From: Hanleya hanleyi
Taxonomy: Eukaryota; Mollusca; Polyplacophora; Lepidopleurida; Hanleyidae
Assembly: GCA_036873755.1 (NCBI GenBank)
Contig: JAVTVY010037103.1
Coordinates: 1 to 64,000 of the forward strand
DNA length: 64,000 bases
Reading direction: 5' to 3'
Numbering within the stretch: position 1 is the first letter of the stretch; each line of letters opens with the position of its first letter. Below, piece after piece: positions 23,301-31,259 of the stretch. The translations under genes were made by a program, and so were the position numbers. Below the pieces are notes generated by a model that was given only the letters and a program-made list of their open reading frames with translations, was not told where the DNA came from and searched no databases.

Positions 23301-25474
23301 ATAAATTTGATCCCACTCTAAAATCATTGAAATGGTCAAGAAATAAAATGGATTATATGCATTATTTTGAGCCATTTCGTCTACTTTCTGTTTTGAGAAA
23401 TTTTACTTTCTGTGATCGACATAGAGTAATCCCTCTAATAATTCAATCACAGGAAGTCAAATTTCTCGCCATAAAATTTGAGGCTTGATCAAATTTATTA
23501 TAACCAGAAATAGACAAAATGGTCCAAAATCAGCAGACAATCCATTATTTGTTTGTTATTTCAATGATTTTAGAGAATGATCAAATTTATTAAAACCACC
23601 GATTGAATTTGCCCCCAAAATTGAGGATGATTGAAATTTGATAGATTGAATTATTAGAGGCATTAATGTAGCCAGGAAAAAATTATGCCTGTATCTTTTA
23701 CCTGTCCTATTTCAGGAGGTAGAGAATGGTCGATTGTTACGATTGCTGTGTAAACTGGGGGCAATGAATGAACGACCAGAGTAAGTCTATACCATCCCAG
23801 TACGTAACCATCTGCCCAAGCAACAAGCCGTACCAAGTAACCACACTAGTGGCCAACCTGGTATTGGCCGAGTTGTAACCCATATTGTCAAGAGTTGTAA
23901 CCTGTATTGGCCGAGTTGTAACCTGTATTTGACGAGTTGTAACCTGTATTGGCTGAGTTGTAACCTGTATTGGCCGAGTTGTAACCTGTATTGGCCGAGT
24001 TGTAACCTGTATTGGCCGAGTTGTAACCTGTATTGTCCGAGTTGTAACCTGTATTGGCCGAGTTGTAACCTGTATTGGCCGAGTTGTAACCTGTATTTGA
24101 CGAGTTGTATCCTGATATGGCCGAGTTGTAATCAGTAATCATGAAAGCCAAAACATAAGCTGCAGCTCCATAAGTACTCTTAAGGTCAGGGGCAGTCATA
24201 TCAACACATGCTGTTTTTTCAGTAGAACCTTGGCACGGTACCTGTTTATGCATAATTTTTGCTTGGCCAGAAAATGCTTCATAATATATTCTTGATGTGC
24301 AAGAGTAAAATACTCGATTATGTTGACACTCAACATCATGCCACAAATAGTAGAAAATCTAAGGTTTCTTTTGAATAGAAGATCTGCCATGTCTGTTTAC
24401 GCACATGAATTGTGTGTTGTTACCTCCCTGGGAGCCCTTTCGTTCTAGCTAGTGATCGACCACACTGTATCATATTGATCAGTTGGGTTATTTGTCATGT
24501 GATTGGTCAGTTGACCATGGAAGGATCTGAGAACACGGATATTTACACGCTAGAACATTGACCGATCTATTGATACAATTTAGGTTGAGGGATAATAAGG
24601 AAAGTTATGGTTTCCCTTCTTTTCACTTCTGTACAATTTTATAGCTATTTACCTTTGTGTTTCTTGTAGATTCAACAATGAACCGACGTGGTCAGAAACT
24701 GGGGACAGGTACATGTTGAAACTGTTCCGTGACTACCTGTTCCATCAAGTTGATGAGAATGGTGCCCCATGGATAGACATGGCTCATATTATCCAGTGCT
24801 TAAACAAGGTACTGCTATTATATCTATTCACTTTCTGGGTGAGTATACACATGTGAGCTCCACACTATCTTCTTCAATCTAAGCTCACACGAAGTGTTGA
24901 AGCAGAACAGCATTCCAATATTTTATAGTTTTAGAAAACTTTGATCAACTGTTCACAATGTGGTTACAGTAATCTCTCTAATAATTCAATCCCCCAATCA
25001 AGATAAAATCGCCCCCAATTTTTGGGATAAAATCCAGTCGGTAGTTCCAATATATTCGATCAGCCTCTAAAATCATTGAAATAACAAAAAACAATAGATA
25101 CATGATTTGAACTGTTTTATCAACTTCCTGTTCTAATTAATTTGATCACCCCGCAGATTTTATGATGAGAAATTTCACTTCCTGTGATTGAATTATAATA
25201 GGGATTACCTTACTATTCAATTCTTGCATTCAAAACCTTTGTCTTGATAGGACTCAAAATCAACAGCTTTGTAAGAACATACTGATTCAGTCACCTTTTC
25301 TCAACAGTGTGTTGGTTCATATTTCAGTTGGATGCTGGAGTTCCAGAGAAAGTATGTTTAATGTCTCGAGATGAGCAGAATATAATTACAGTCACGTACA
25401 CGGAGCTAAAGCGCTGTTTTCAGACCGCATTCAGTGAACTAGTATCGGCGAGCACTCATACTGGTTTCACATAG
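5178..25474 (+). CDS. PAN3: PAN3, pseudokinase subunit of PAN2-PAN3 poly(A) deadenylase (3' part, spliced)
   Basis: Seven exons with matching phases join into 287 codons plus stop: 5178-5334, 5903-5990, 21877-22016, 22938-23067, 23716-23780, 24670-24808 and 25328-25474. PAN3 dimerises, binds PAN2, poly(A)-binding protein and GW182, and recruits the deadenylase that starts cytoplasmic mRNA decay. The encoded part is the C-lobe of the pseudokinase, the dimerising coiled coil and the C-terminal knob. Diagnostic stretches are [41 protein letters not shown] and LDAGVPEKV, all collinear with vertebrate PAN3. The phase-1 start of the first visible exon shows that more exons lie upstream of the window. 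The second visible intron is about 15.9 kb because it carries nested DIRS elements. Identification is very secure from family knowledge. Confidence 0.95.
5903..5990 (+). CDS. PAN3: PAN3 exon b
   Basis: The acceptor is GTGTTACAG and the donor CAG|GTATGT. Phase runs from 2 to 0. It encodes [18 protein letters not shown] and then [11 protein letters not shown], the pseudokinase segment with degenerate DFG-region residues typical of PAN3. Confidence 0.93.
6404..6600. repeat. Left inverted terminal repeat of DIRS copy B
   Basis: The segment, including GGGAGCTCTCTCAGCTAGG and TTACTTAAGCTCTGCCCAAT, is the reverse complement of 21630-21760. Its outer 40 bp recur inverted in the internal complementary region at 21459-21497. 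Confidence 0.85.
6666..6850. repeat. Left inverted terminal repeat of DIRS copy A
   Basis: The segment pairs in inverted orientation with 13205-13395. Shared blocks include TTAATCTCTGCCAGAGATAT, GGGAGCTCTCCCAGCTCAGC and GCCAGCTCCCAGTATACTC. The right copy carries an extra block of about 35 bp (13320-13356). Confidence 0.88.
6791..6802 (+). promoter_or_regulatory. Putative TATA box in DIRS copy A left repeat
   Basis: GGATATATAAGCC lies in the left inverted repeat about 170 bp upstream of the gag ATG and would start transcription near 6820. The mirror copy in the right repeat (about 13238-13250, - strand) could drive antisense transcription. Copy B has lost this box. Promoter function is inferred. 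Confidence 0.5.
6970..9102 (+). CDS. DIRS Gag-like protein, intact (710 aa)
   Basis: This is the first ORF of DIRS copy A, a structural nucleic-acid-binding protein. Near the N terminus is a Cys-rich domain with [20 protein letters not shown] (residues 13-32) followed by C37, C43 and C46, like the zinc-finger start of other metazoan DIRS Gags. Residues of about 230-345 are rich in Ser-Arg/Pro dipeptides. An acidic Asp/Ser stretch follows at about 375-395. A conserved region lies at about 460-640, and the tail is Arg/Gly/Lys-rich ([20 protein letters not shown]). The ATG at 6970 is the first in frame and copy B keeps the same start context at 13466. The 3' part overlaps the next ORF, which is in another frame. 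It is the only open frame of full length among the three DIRS copies. Confidence 0.88.
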   Translation: MSEFPVPIPSNSCHACGRISTRLDAHSRCFVCKNKICYRNDTCNECVSWDNEAWKNYAQARRSYLLQASENPDLSEVDRRVLEIALVEDIKINQDMGGPGLDLPRKSNTPAPSSGSEDIPPSGKVVRQDSHGVLDSLAATGLALSEGLQKPVPLFKQTKARSHRPRSIVPVGQKISSSPHVGSPTPLSIGLPPADSRNRNLHQLSPLRFKRAGLSKKKTTSFSMEGHSGSDVNVRVTDLQPPGSTHVDTSRHRSRMSVRRSGSPHLRSRSRVRRYVPSPRRSISPSRRVYSTVLDSVSPVWRSRSPVRRSHASGHRDAYLRVSHSPSRSRSPVRHSRLSPRHGSRQSDHAQTPFLDYTLYESSPSLHRRHKVRSPSSVSTALPDDDDSSSASESSEDSSNMAFSVKMKALLALVSDMPCPADPVSTRVKCPTAASAAFTSSSASRTSFSSCAPSPAWESNLKLFEEQLEENNKLKKPDFFRHSVHDDVLPEKSPKMDRDLSRITRSSAATAISVPFKIFSTIMDMLSIQRATSYADWFLLASSRISLDPTLRVKDGSTLLSPGRIEYLRGFMDTLVKANRTVIQAGAFSYASLLQAQRSTLLKGVKPDVPYFVKDLLQRQPLSSKRVFNNAIDSIMPAIREERTARLISAVARRPAFSVDRKPSRGRTPKPGHQKDFPQHDFRGKPPGRGRGRHSARGKSSSKRRGSSNK
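8921..11204 (+). pseudogene. DIRS reverse transcriptase-RNase H, one frameshift
   Basis: The RT/RNase H frame is +1 relative to gag and overlaps its end; homology is clear from about 9100. The RT palm motif [10 protein letters not shown] (catalytic YIDD codons at 9779-9790) is preceded by [13 protein letters not shown] and [13 protein letters not shown]. RNase H follows, with [28 protein letters not shown] and IATDNST carrying the acidic catalytic residues. At about 10555 a small indel moves the frame. The continuation, with [15 protein letters not shown] and [20 protein letters not shown], typical of the region after RNase H in DIRS, runs in the next frame to 11204. No ATG clearly starts the ORF; it may be made by frameshifting or reinitiation. 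The protein primes synthesis on the element RNA, but this copy is broken. Confidence 0.85.
10892..12098 (+). pseudogene. DIRS tyrosine recombinase, one frameshift
   Basis: The third coding region overlaps the RT ORF end. The N-terminal core-binding part ([20 protein letters not shown] and the [12 protein letters not shown] region) is in one frame to about 11465. There a run of four A (three in copy B) shifts it, and the catalytic part continues to 12098. Catalytic residues are visible: Arg in [11 protein letters not shown] (codon 11517-11519), HxxR in [10 protein letters not shown] (11910-11921), and Tyr in NFYLRDM (codon 12018-12020). It would integrate the circular cDNA at a short homologous trinucleotide. 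The start is uncertain. Confidence 0.85.
12104..12122 (+). promoter_or_regulatory. A-run/G-run tract after the recombinase stop
   Basis: CAAAAAAGTGGGGGGGGGGC follows the recombinase stop. Equivalents occur at about 1607-1621 and 2422-2437 (copy C) and 20299-20321 (copy B). Conservation in position, despite decay elsewhere, suggests a polypurine priming or RNA-structure role; this is inference. Confidence 0.45.
12123..13030 (+). other. Non-coding 3' region of DIRS copy A
   Basis: No coding signal is present. Short repeated blocks such as AACTCACAAG, CAAGACCTGACAC and GGTGAGTTTTAATCTTTG recur here and in copies B and C. They look like remains of a GT/AG-bordered or tandem module. The region ends with GAGGTTCCCACCTCC (about 13024), present in all three copies just before the internal complementary region. 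Confidence 0.55.
13051..13146. repeat. Internal complementary region of DIRS copy A
   Basis: The left half (13051-13090, GGCATAAATCAAAGCAGG then GTTTGGGCCATAAAT) is the reverse complement of the element's left end (6666-6706). The right half (13091-13146) is the reverse complement of its right end (13385-13442). The two halves meet at an ATT trinucleotide, the expected circle junction. Confidence 0.88.
13200..13442. repeat. Right inverted terminal repeat of DIRS copy A
   Basis: This is the reverse complement of the left repeat, with one extra block. The outer end reads TTATAAATGTTTAAT at 13442, after which copy B sequence resumes. Confidence 0.88.
13466..15730 (+). pseudogene. Decayed gag of DIRS copy B
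   Basis: The segment starts with an ATG context equal to copy A gag (ATGTCTGAG...CCTGT...AATTC). Traces of the Cys-rich start and of the Ser-Arg-coding CGTCGTTCTC repeats (15500-15700) remain. All frames carry stops. It contains AT-rich stretches at 14400-14660 with no further signal. Confidence 0.65.
15780..18220 (+). pseudogene. Decayed RT-RNase H of DIRS copy B
   Basis: 15830-16150 matches the RT core of copy A (CAAGTCCTCCCGTTCGGAGT at 15899). 17285-18220 matches the thumb, RNase H and post-RNase H region, with [18 protein letters not shown] readable at about 17813-17870. A tandem array (16185-17160) replaces the part coding the catalytic YIDD. Confidence 0.75.
16185..17160. repeat. Tandem array, about 140-150 bp period, about 7 units
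   Basis: Each unit carries GGCCATCTTTAATTTATGCA, then an 'aatgat..atatctctgataccattcaa' block, TTGGTATACATCATCGATGC and a 'atcaagagactttc' block. It is the same family, inverted, as 31540-32750. It lies inside the decayed RT of copy B. Confidence 0.8.
18290..20295 (+). pseudogene. Decayed tyrosine recombinase of DIRS copy B
   Basis: 18290-19037 and 19970-20295 are collinear with the copy A recombinase. The HEIRAIA segment (about 20107-20125) and the Tyr region (about 20208-20225) are readable. It is interrupted by a TIR transposon at 19038-19969 and by stops and frameshifts. Confidence 0.8.
19038..19969. mobile_element. Non-autonomous TIR transposon, 5 bp duplication TTATT
   Basis: The left end CAGGGGTCACAAA and right end (reverse complement CAGTGCTCACAAA) form a TIR. 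TTATT flanks both sides (19033-19037 and 19970-19974), and removing the insertion restores the collinear DIRS sequence. Both subterminal zones carry repeated ACTCGCCA/TGGCGAGT motifs (about 19068-19135 and 19810-19945), probable transposase-binding repeats. No transposase gene is present. The superfamily is unassigned; the CAG ends recall hAT, but hAT usually makes 8 bp duplications. Confidence 0.8.
20844..21122 (+). repeat. Tandem duplication of about 138 bp in copy B 3' region
   Basis: Two almost identical units each contain ATCATCTCAAGAGAGACAGC, GAGTACTACTTTCAGG and GAGAGTTGACGTAAGACGG. Single diverged versions occur in the 3' regions of copies A (about 12400-12590) and C (about 1880-2000). 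Confidence 0.75.
21459..21550. repeat. Internal complementary region of DIRS copy B
   Basis: GGCATAGCAAAAGCAGGTAT through CAAAT is the reverse complement of the left end (6404-6440). The following ATTAAACATTTATAAACAAT... is the reverse complement of the right end (21743-21804). The halves join at ATT. Confidence 0.85.
21600..21804. repeat. Right inverted terminal repeat of DIRS copy B
   Basis: This is the reverse complement of the left repeat at 6404-6600. It ends at 21804, only 72 bp before a PAN3 exon. Confidence 0.85.
21877..22016 (+). CDS. PAN3: PAN3 exon c
   Basis: The acceptor is TTCATTACAG and the donor ATCTT|GTCTGT, which is not a strong consensus. Phase runs from 0 to 2. It encodes [20 protein letters not shown] and on to YSADLKNLI, the last helices of the pseudokinase C-lobe. 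Confidence 0.93.
22182..22362. mobile_element. PIF/Harbinger-type MITE (Tourist-like), 181 bp
   Basis: The TIR GGGCTGTTCCA...TGGAACAGCCC is flanked by TAA on both sides (22179-22181 and 22363-22365). A 3 bp TAA/TTA duplication with GG-starting TIRs is characteristic of PIF/Harbinger. The subterminal GGTATGGGAGGGG is also mirrored at the right end (CCCCTCCCATACC). Confidence 0.75.
22938..23067 (+). CDS. PAN3: PAN3 exon d
   Basis: The acceptor is GTATCTGCAG and the donor AAG|GTATAG. Phase runs from 2 to 0. It encodes [20 protein letters not shown] and then [20 protein letters not shown], covering the end of the kinase-like fold and the coiled-coil start. Confidence 0.94.
23220..23665. mobile_element. 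Palindromic MITE, TAAT(C/T)CCTCTAATAATTCAATC family
   Basis: The left TIR starts TAATCCTTCTAATAATTCAA and the right TIR ends TTGAATTATTAGAGGCATTA. A central copy of the TIR begins at about 23427. The two halves are inverted copies of each other (for example TAATAAATTTGATC against GATCAAATTTATTA). It is non-coding and sits in a PAN3 intron. Family members also occur at 24968, 33187, 39288 and 44388. Confidence 0.7.
23716..23780 (+). CDS. PAN3: PAN3 exon e
   Basis: The acceptor is CCTATTTCAG and the donor CCAGA|GTAAGT. Phase runs from 0 to 2. It encodes [21 protein letters not shown], the start of the C-terminal knob domain. Confidence 0.93.
23871..24133. repeat. Minisatellite, 21 bp period, about 12 units
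   Basis: The core is GAGTTGTAACCTGTATTGGC with minor variants (TTGAC, TTGTC). Being a multiple of three, it keeps long frames open on both strands; those frames are artefacts. It is intronic in PAN3. Confidence 0.9.
24670..24808 (+). CDS. PAN3: PAN3 exon f
   Basis: The acceptor is TTTCTTGTAG and the donor AAG|GTACTG. Phase runs from 2 to 0. It encodes [20 protein letters not shown] and continues [20 protein letters not shown], the highly conserved knob that binds PAN2 and GW182 in known PAN3 structures. Confidence 0.95.
24968..25212. mobile_element. MITE, CTCTAATAATTCAATC family
   Basis: TAATCTCTCTAATAATTCAA on the left is mirrored by TTGAATTATAATAGGGATTA on the right. It shares its interior with the palindromic MITE at 23220-23665. 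Confidence 0.65.
25328..25474 (+). CDS. PAN3: PAN3 terminal coding exon g
   Basis: The acceptor is CATATTTCAG. The exon has 49 codons including TAG at 25472-25474. It encodes [20 protein letters not shown] and ends [13 protein letters not shown]. The end position agrees with the C terminus of animal PAN3. Confidence 0.94.
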   Translation: MDAGVPEKVCLMSRDEQNIITVTYTELKRCFQTAFSELVSASTHTGFT

Positions 25475-28400
25475 CCTGCCACGAGGACTGTCATCAGTTT
25501 ATGGCAGAGTATAACGTTGACATCATTCACCGGGCTCGTTAACCCTGCATGGGTATCCATGGGACCCAATTTTGTCACCCCCATTCTAAATTGTCATCTC
25601 ATATTCATGTTTCTGTCATGTGATTATACTGTAAGTATAGCATCAAACACTCGCTCTGGCTGTACATCCAGGACTTTGGTGTACATTTATATACAGGAGC
25701 ATTGCCCTGACATTGGAACTGTACCATTTTGTACATAGACAATGTACATGTTAGTATTTAATAGCATCGCTGGAGATCCGGATCCTGATCCGCAGGTGTC
25801 TTACATCTGCTGTGTATATTCCATGGACGATGATCCGATCAGTGTGTAGCCGTGGTAACCTGTATTTTTGTATCATCGAGATGGATATTGGTAAGCCCGT
25901 CAGACATTTGTTAAAACATACACATGTACTGAACCACAGTTAAACATGTGAAGTATTGTTATGGACTCTGCTAAAGAGATTTGTTATACTGTCAAAACTT
26001 GTTTATACCCATGTACAAGTTTCTCTCCCGGGCCATCAGTTGAAAGCCAGAACATACCGAGAGTATACAGAGTACAGAGTGATAATTTACTAGCCTTGGT
26101 AGATTATGGTTAATAGAGACGAGCCAAAAGTGTTTGTACATTGAGAGGGCGAAATCATGGGAAAATTTAAATTTGCTATTTTATTTCATAATGAAATGGA
26201 CATTTATGTGAGTGCAATGTGAGAAGCTTGGCGATAACTGGTGATATGAAGCAGTGTACATGCGAGATGAATTGTCTGAAGTGTCATGATTAGACTTGTG
26301 CTGCTAGGAGGAGACATGTATTGTATTGTAAACACTTGAGATGGGTGCATATTCCTTCTCCATTATGATCAGCCACTTTCACCTGTCACAGTACAGACCA
26401 GAAACTCAGCACAATCTCATAAAAGGCTGGAAGCTCCATTGGTACAGATAGGGCATTCTGCGATGGATGATGGTCCTGTTCTCAAAAGAATCTCCACATG
26501 TTGTGTAAATATATCTGTGACCATATCCAACTGGGATAATTAATTCTGTTGTAGCTAAGTAACCTTGCTTAGACATTTGTTCATCATCTTGTCTTAGCTA
26601 TGTTACTTGGCTGGAGCAAGCAATGTATATGGACGCACAAGCCAGTTTTCATACTTCGGATCATCAGAGATTTCTCGTGCTCAGGATATTAAAAGCGTGG
26701 GGTTTTATACCAGAAACTATGTGCACAAAGTCGGAAATTTTCTACTGTTTTATGCTTTATTTATTGAATTTAAATATGTTGAAATATATTTTTACATGAA
26801 GTGGACGTAATCACTGAAAACTTGTCATTATTCTGCCAAAATGACCGGAATGGATATTCAATACAAAGAAATTTCAGAATTTTAAATAACATCCTACACA
26901 CAAGTACTTAATGTGATGTTTACTGGAGGATGTACAACATACTAGCCTAGTAAGTAATATTTTCTCTGACAGGTGCTTGAGCAAACTAGGTCAAATCTAG
27001 TTTGTCAAATAACATTGCCTCTGTCTTTTGTGAAAAAAAGATGTGACCCTAGGTTAAGGGGTAAAAAAAAAGGTCCCAAAACGCCCAGGCCGGATAGGGT
27101 CAAAAAGGTTGGGGCATCGACAGTTTAAAGCTGTACAAATGGAAATTTGTAATCTTGAACAGGAGAAAATGGAATGTTGATCAGATACAAACCTCATTTT
27201 ATGGCTGTTGACATTAATAAAATGGCAATTTGTTTCTGACATACTTGTTAGTCAGTGCTGTATTTTTCCGTTCATTGCGATATTTTGTTGTAAACTTTGA
27301 TAGTAATGTCATGGATCAATCCTTAGCAATTATTCTGAAAAAAAAGTGGTAAATCCTGTTCTGAAATAACTTCCATGCCAAACATAATTTTGTTTATCTT
27401 GCCACTTAGTGGTCTTCCAGCAATTTACTAGAGCAGCCCCATGATGTACTCTTCCAGATTTTATTATTTGTAATGTGAACATTAAGAATACCATCTTGGG
27501 TTCACTATTCTGTGAATTCTGTCAGAATTGTTTGGTTTGAAAGAAGTTTCGTCAAACGTGAGGTAATTTAGGGTGTTGATAAAGGCAATTCCAGGTAATG
27601 ATTATGAAAGTGTGTTTCACCTCAAGTGCTATTGTATATTTAGCATACATATACTACACAAATACCATCCAATGAAGTAGGTCTCATCTGAACTATGAGA
27701 GCTTCCTGTGCTGTCATGTAAAAGAAATCAACCGAATTATGCATAGATTTTTATAATATGAAGACGTTTTCCCATCACTTCAAGAATCTTGTATACTCAA
27801 AAATTCTTTGACTGGTATTCCTCTATAATAACTTCCTCTGTTTACAAAAGTAAACCTTGACAGAGTAATAGTAAATTTACATAAGGGAGCCAATTCAATT
27901 CCACTTTACCTGTTAGATTTACACAGATCAGGGGGAGACTACTACCAAAAACTCTAATGAAACAGGGAGACAACTCCTAACTGGTGAACTCCGTGGTTGA
28001 TTCCTCCTGTTCATCCTGCTAGGTGAATGAATAGCTGGTCTGCTATTATCCCCCACTCTATATGTATGTGAAACTGCTGGGAGTGCGAGTCATTATGCTC
28101 ACTCTACACTATTATGAATATATGCCGCTATACCAGAATGTTCATAAATCCGTCTGGGACCCTCCATATCTAGCATACTCAAAGTCTGCATGAGTGAGAC
28201 GACTGGGTCAGAGATTGCCTGGAAAAAGGCTTGGGGGTAATTATTACATGTACCTTGGTTTCATATTTTAATGACAGAAAAATATCCAAATTGTGTGATG
28301 TAAGATTTGTTCCATTATCAGCTCAACTTATATGAAAGCATGGTTTGGAATAGGCCTGATATGGCCGGTTCTTGGGTACCAAGGCTATGCTGTATCTTGG

Positions 28401-29500
28401 GTGGATCATAACATCTGCATCAAATACCATACTTTTACTGAAATTGTTGCAATGTTATATGTAATGCAGGATTTTTTGTGGAAAATGTCTCTCAAGTGCT
28501 TTTAAAATTTGGGTGTGTATGCTTTAACATTGGTGCTGTAAGTGCCGATTATTTTGTGAAGTATGACTACAGATTGAAGTGTTCATATTTCTTGAGCAAA
28601 ATAATTGTGATAACATCATAAGTGTAATGTTCTAGAGCAAAATATGTATAGCATCACATCTCTACATGAATTCGATAACAGCAAAAGTCTATTGGGCACA
28701 CCATGGTTATTTTACATGAAAGTAGCATAAGTTGTTTTTGACTACGAGGAAAATTTTGTTTTGATGAGGTTGGACAAGATATATCCCACAGTTCCCAGTC
28801 AGTAAAACATGATGTGAGCACCATACTACAGTGGTGACTACATCCCCTTCGTAATTGTGCCTGAGTGGACCGCCAGTGTTGTGTGTCTGCTTTTACCACT
28901 ATGGTACCATCGCAGAGAAGCTGTTGTCATCACTATGATACCATATGAATGTTTACACAATATCTTCTCTCACAGGGAACTTAGGCATGTACAGAATGGC
29001 CCAGACACTATCAGACCTTAAAACCGAACATTTGAGTTTTCTAGAGTACCGGTAATACTTATGTACAGTGTCAACTACTTGATGGGGTAGTGTTCTGGTT
29101 AAGTGGCGGGTTTAAAATCTGCAATCAGAGATGTATTAAATTATTTGGCAGTTCTCCCGAGTGTTTAGGCCTACTGTTGAATGCTTGAAGGAAACGACGG
29201 TGTGCAGTCTGTTTTTTGCATCAGAGAGCAGCCTTGAATGTTTTAAACTATTCCATGAATTGAATTTGTGCTTAAGCGCCTTAAAAGGTGCAACAGAGAG
29301 AAATGTACATAATTATGTTGATAGAATTTGGCCTGTATAAAATGTTACGTCCCTCATTAACGCAATGTCATTTTGTTGAATATTTTTTGGGAACGTGGTT
29401 ACATAAAACCACATCATTTGTACAGAATGTTAATGTGACCTGTTTTTAAAGATTTATCATGTTATAATATGAAGAAAATAAAAAAATACTAAAATGATAA
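25475..29500 (+). other. PAN3: Probable long 3' UTR of PAN3
   Basis: About 4 kb without coding signal or recognised transposon ends follows the PAN3 stop. AT-rich, unique-looking sequence is consistent with the long PAN3 3' UTR of other animals. A polyadenylation signal AATAAA lies at 29477-29482; another AATAAA occurs at about 29939. The extent is inferred only. Confidence 0.5.
29477..29482 (+). terminator. Candidate PAN3 polyadenylation signal AATAAA
   Basis: AATAAA in an A-rich context (GAAGAAAATAAAAAAATACT), followed by a TG/T-rich stretch with 'ggctggtgttttttt' about 30 bp downstream, fits a cleavage/polyadenylation site. Confidence 0.45.
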
Positions 29501-31255
29501 ATTAACTGAGGCTGGTGTTTTTTTACCGCTGTGGGGTCTTCAATCAGCATGTACATCTGGTTGTACGATCAATTTGTTATCCGGACCATATCTTAGTTAC
29601 TCTTCGATGGACAACTTTGAAACATACATTGAAGATACTTGTACAGGAGGACTGCAGTGGCATAATCAGCCAATTACAAATGGGGGTGCGACTATCCCAG
29701 GACATAGGGCGAGAATCCAGGGGCCGATTTAGACCCCGGATCTCAAACGACCACAGGTGTGATCTGAGCTGTTTTCCTGGCTCTTATCAGATTGACGAAA
29801 AATAACAGAAGTGAACAATCTCATTTCATATATTTCAAGTGTGAAAAGGGTACTTCACATTCAATTAGCTACATACATCTAACGATGTATATACATGACA
29901 CTGTTTCGAGTTCAGTTTTAAATTTCTTAAAAGTTCTATGAATAAAGTCTTAATCTTGTCCTCTGTTGATGTCTGTTTTTGTATTCTTCCAAGAACACTC
30001 GAATGCATAGGTTGTATGGGTCACTTGCCATTGTTCGGGCTCTGAATATGAAGTAGTGTAACCTCGTTATAACGCTGTTATAGGGGGAACAAATTTGAAC
30101 CACCATATAAAATTTCAGCCTTATAAAATGGTTGAAATAATATGCATTTGTTAATTTGGGGGACACAACAGCACCCTGGTCCATAACCTGGTTACTATTT
30201 GATGGACAACTTTGAAAGTTACATGGAACATGCTTGGTATCTTGCAGATGTGCAGAGTATAGTTTTTTGTCTCATTCTAAACAACTGTGTTCTATTGATT
30301 GCAGTTTACCCATTTCGTTGACATATACAGATTGAAGGACTTACTTGTTACATGCATAGTACCTTGTGGATAAGTACTGTCCAGTCCGACGTTTTTTTTT
30401 GTCCGAGTTATTCCCCTTTTTCCCCGAATCTTAATACATGCGGTGTCATGCATTCTTGTCCAGGCCAAAGTCCCATCCCCATGTTTGAAACTTAATTGCT
30501 ATGTACTTGTACCTCGGCGAAACCTGATCCCCAATGTCTAAAATCCTTATCTTTCATTCAACCATGAATGCATGTGGCCATAATGCGTTTAGGTGTACAT
30601 CATGGCATTCTCATGTCTGTATTTGTGTTACAGCCTCTGATTATGCATGGCTTTTATCCAATCAATTTTGCCATGGTACACACGAGTTGGCCCACAATAT
30701 TCCAATAGAACATGACGTACATTAACTAAATTGGTTACCATGTACTGTTTTGGAACAGTTTAGCATACATTGTCTTTGAATTAATTTTAAGAGAGATAGA
30801 ACAAGCTGAATAGTTAGCAGGTCCCCGGCCTGGTGACCTTTCAGAGAGGGCATGTTAACATTACCAGTGCAGTGAACTTTGCATCAAGCAATAACTGTGT
30901 TAACATGAGGCAACACCTAAAAGATGCAACAACCCCTCAGCCAGACAGTTTTAGTGCTAAATGCATATATAAAAGCCTGAAAGATTTGGTTGAATGCAGA
31001 AGATGCTTTAACAGTGGCTTGTACAAGATTAAAATATGATAAATTCAGTGTGGGATGTTCGATGCATTGGAGAACAATAATAAATAATTTGACATATCAT
31101 GTGCAAAAAATATGGCGGAAGAACAAACATATTCTGAACAAAAACAGAAGGCTTCAAGCCATTCTTGCTCTGAACCCTAATAATAATCTGAACAATAATA
31201 AAAGTCTTCCGATTTTCAGTGGGAGCCAAGTAATACAGAGTTTTTGATAGGAATA
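29501..31255. other. Intergenic DNA, nothing clear
   Basis: No gene or complete element was recognised. A block at 30057-30090 (GTAACCTCGTTATAACGC) resembles one end of a Tc1/pogo-type MITE, but no matching partner was found. The remainder is AT-rich. Confidence 0.5.
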
Positions 31256-31259
31256 CGGA

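Noticed and set aside
23888..24346. A 152-codon - strand frame with a repeated GYNSANT motif
   Set aside because: It is a translation of the 21 bp intronic minisatellite; the period is divisible by three, which keeps frames open. No homology or gene structure supports it.
30057..30180. A possible Tc1/pogo-like MITE starting GTAACCTCGTTATAACGC
   Set aside because: The expected inverted partner could not be found, so boundaries are unsupported.
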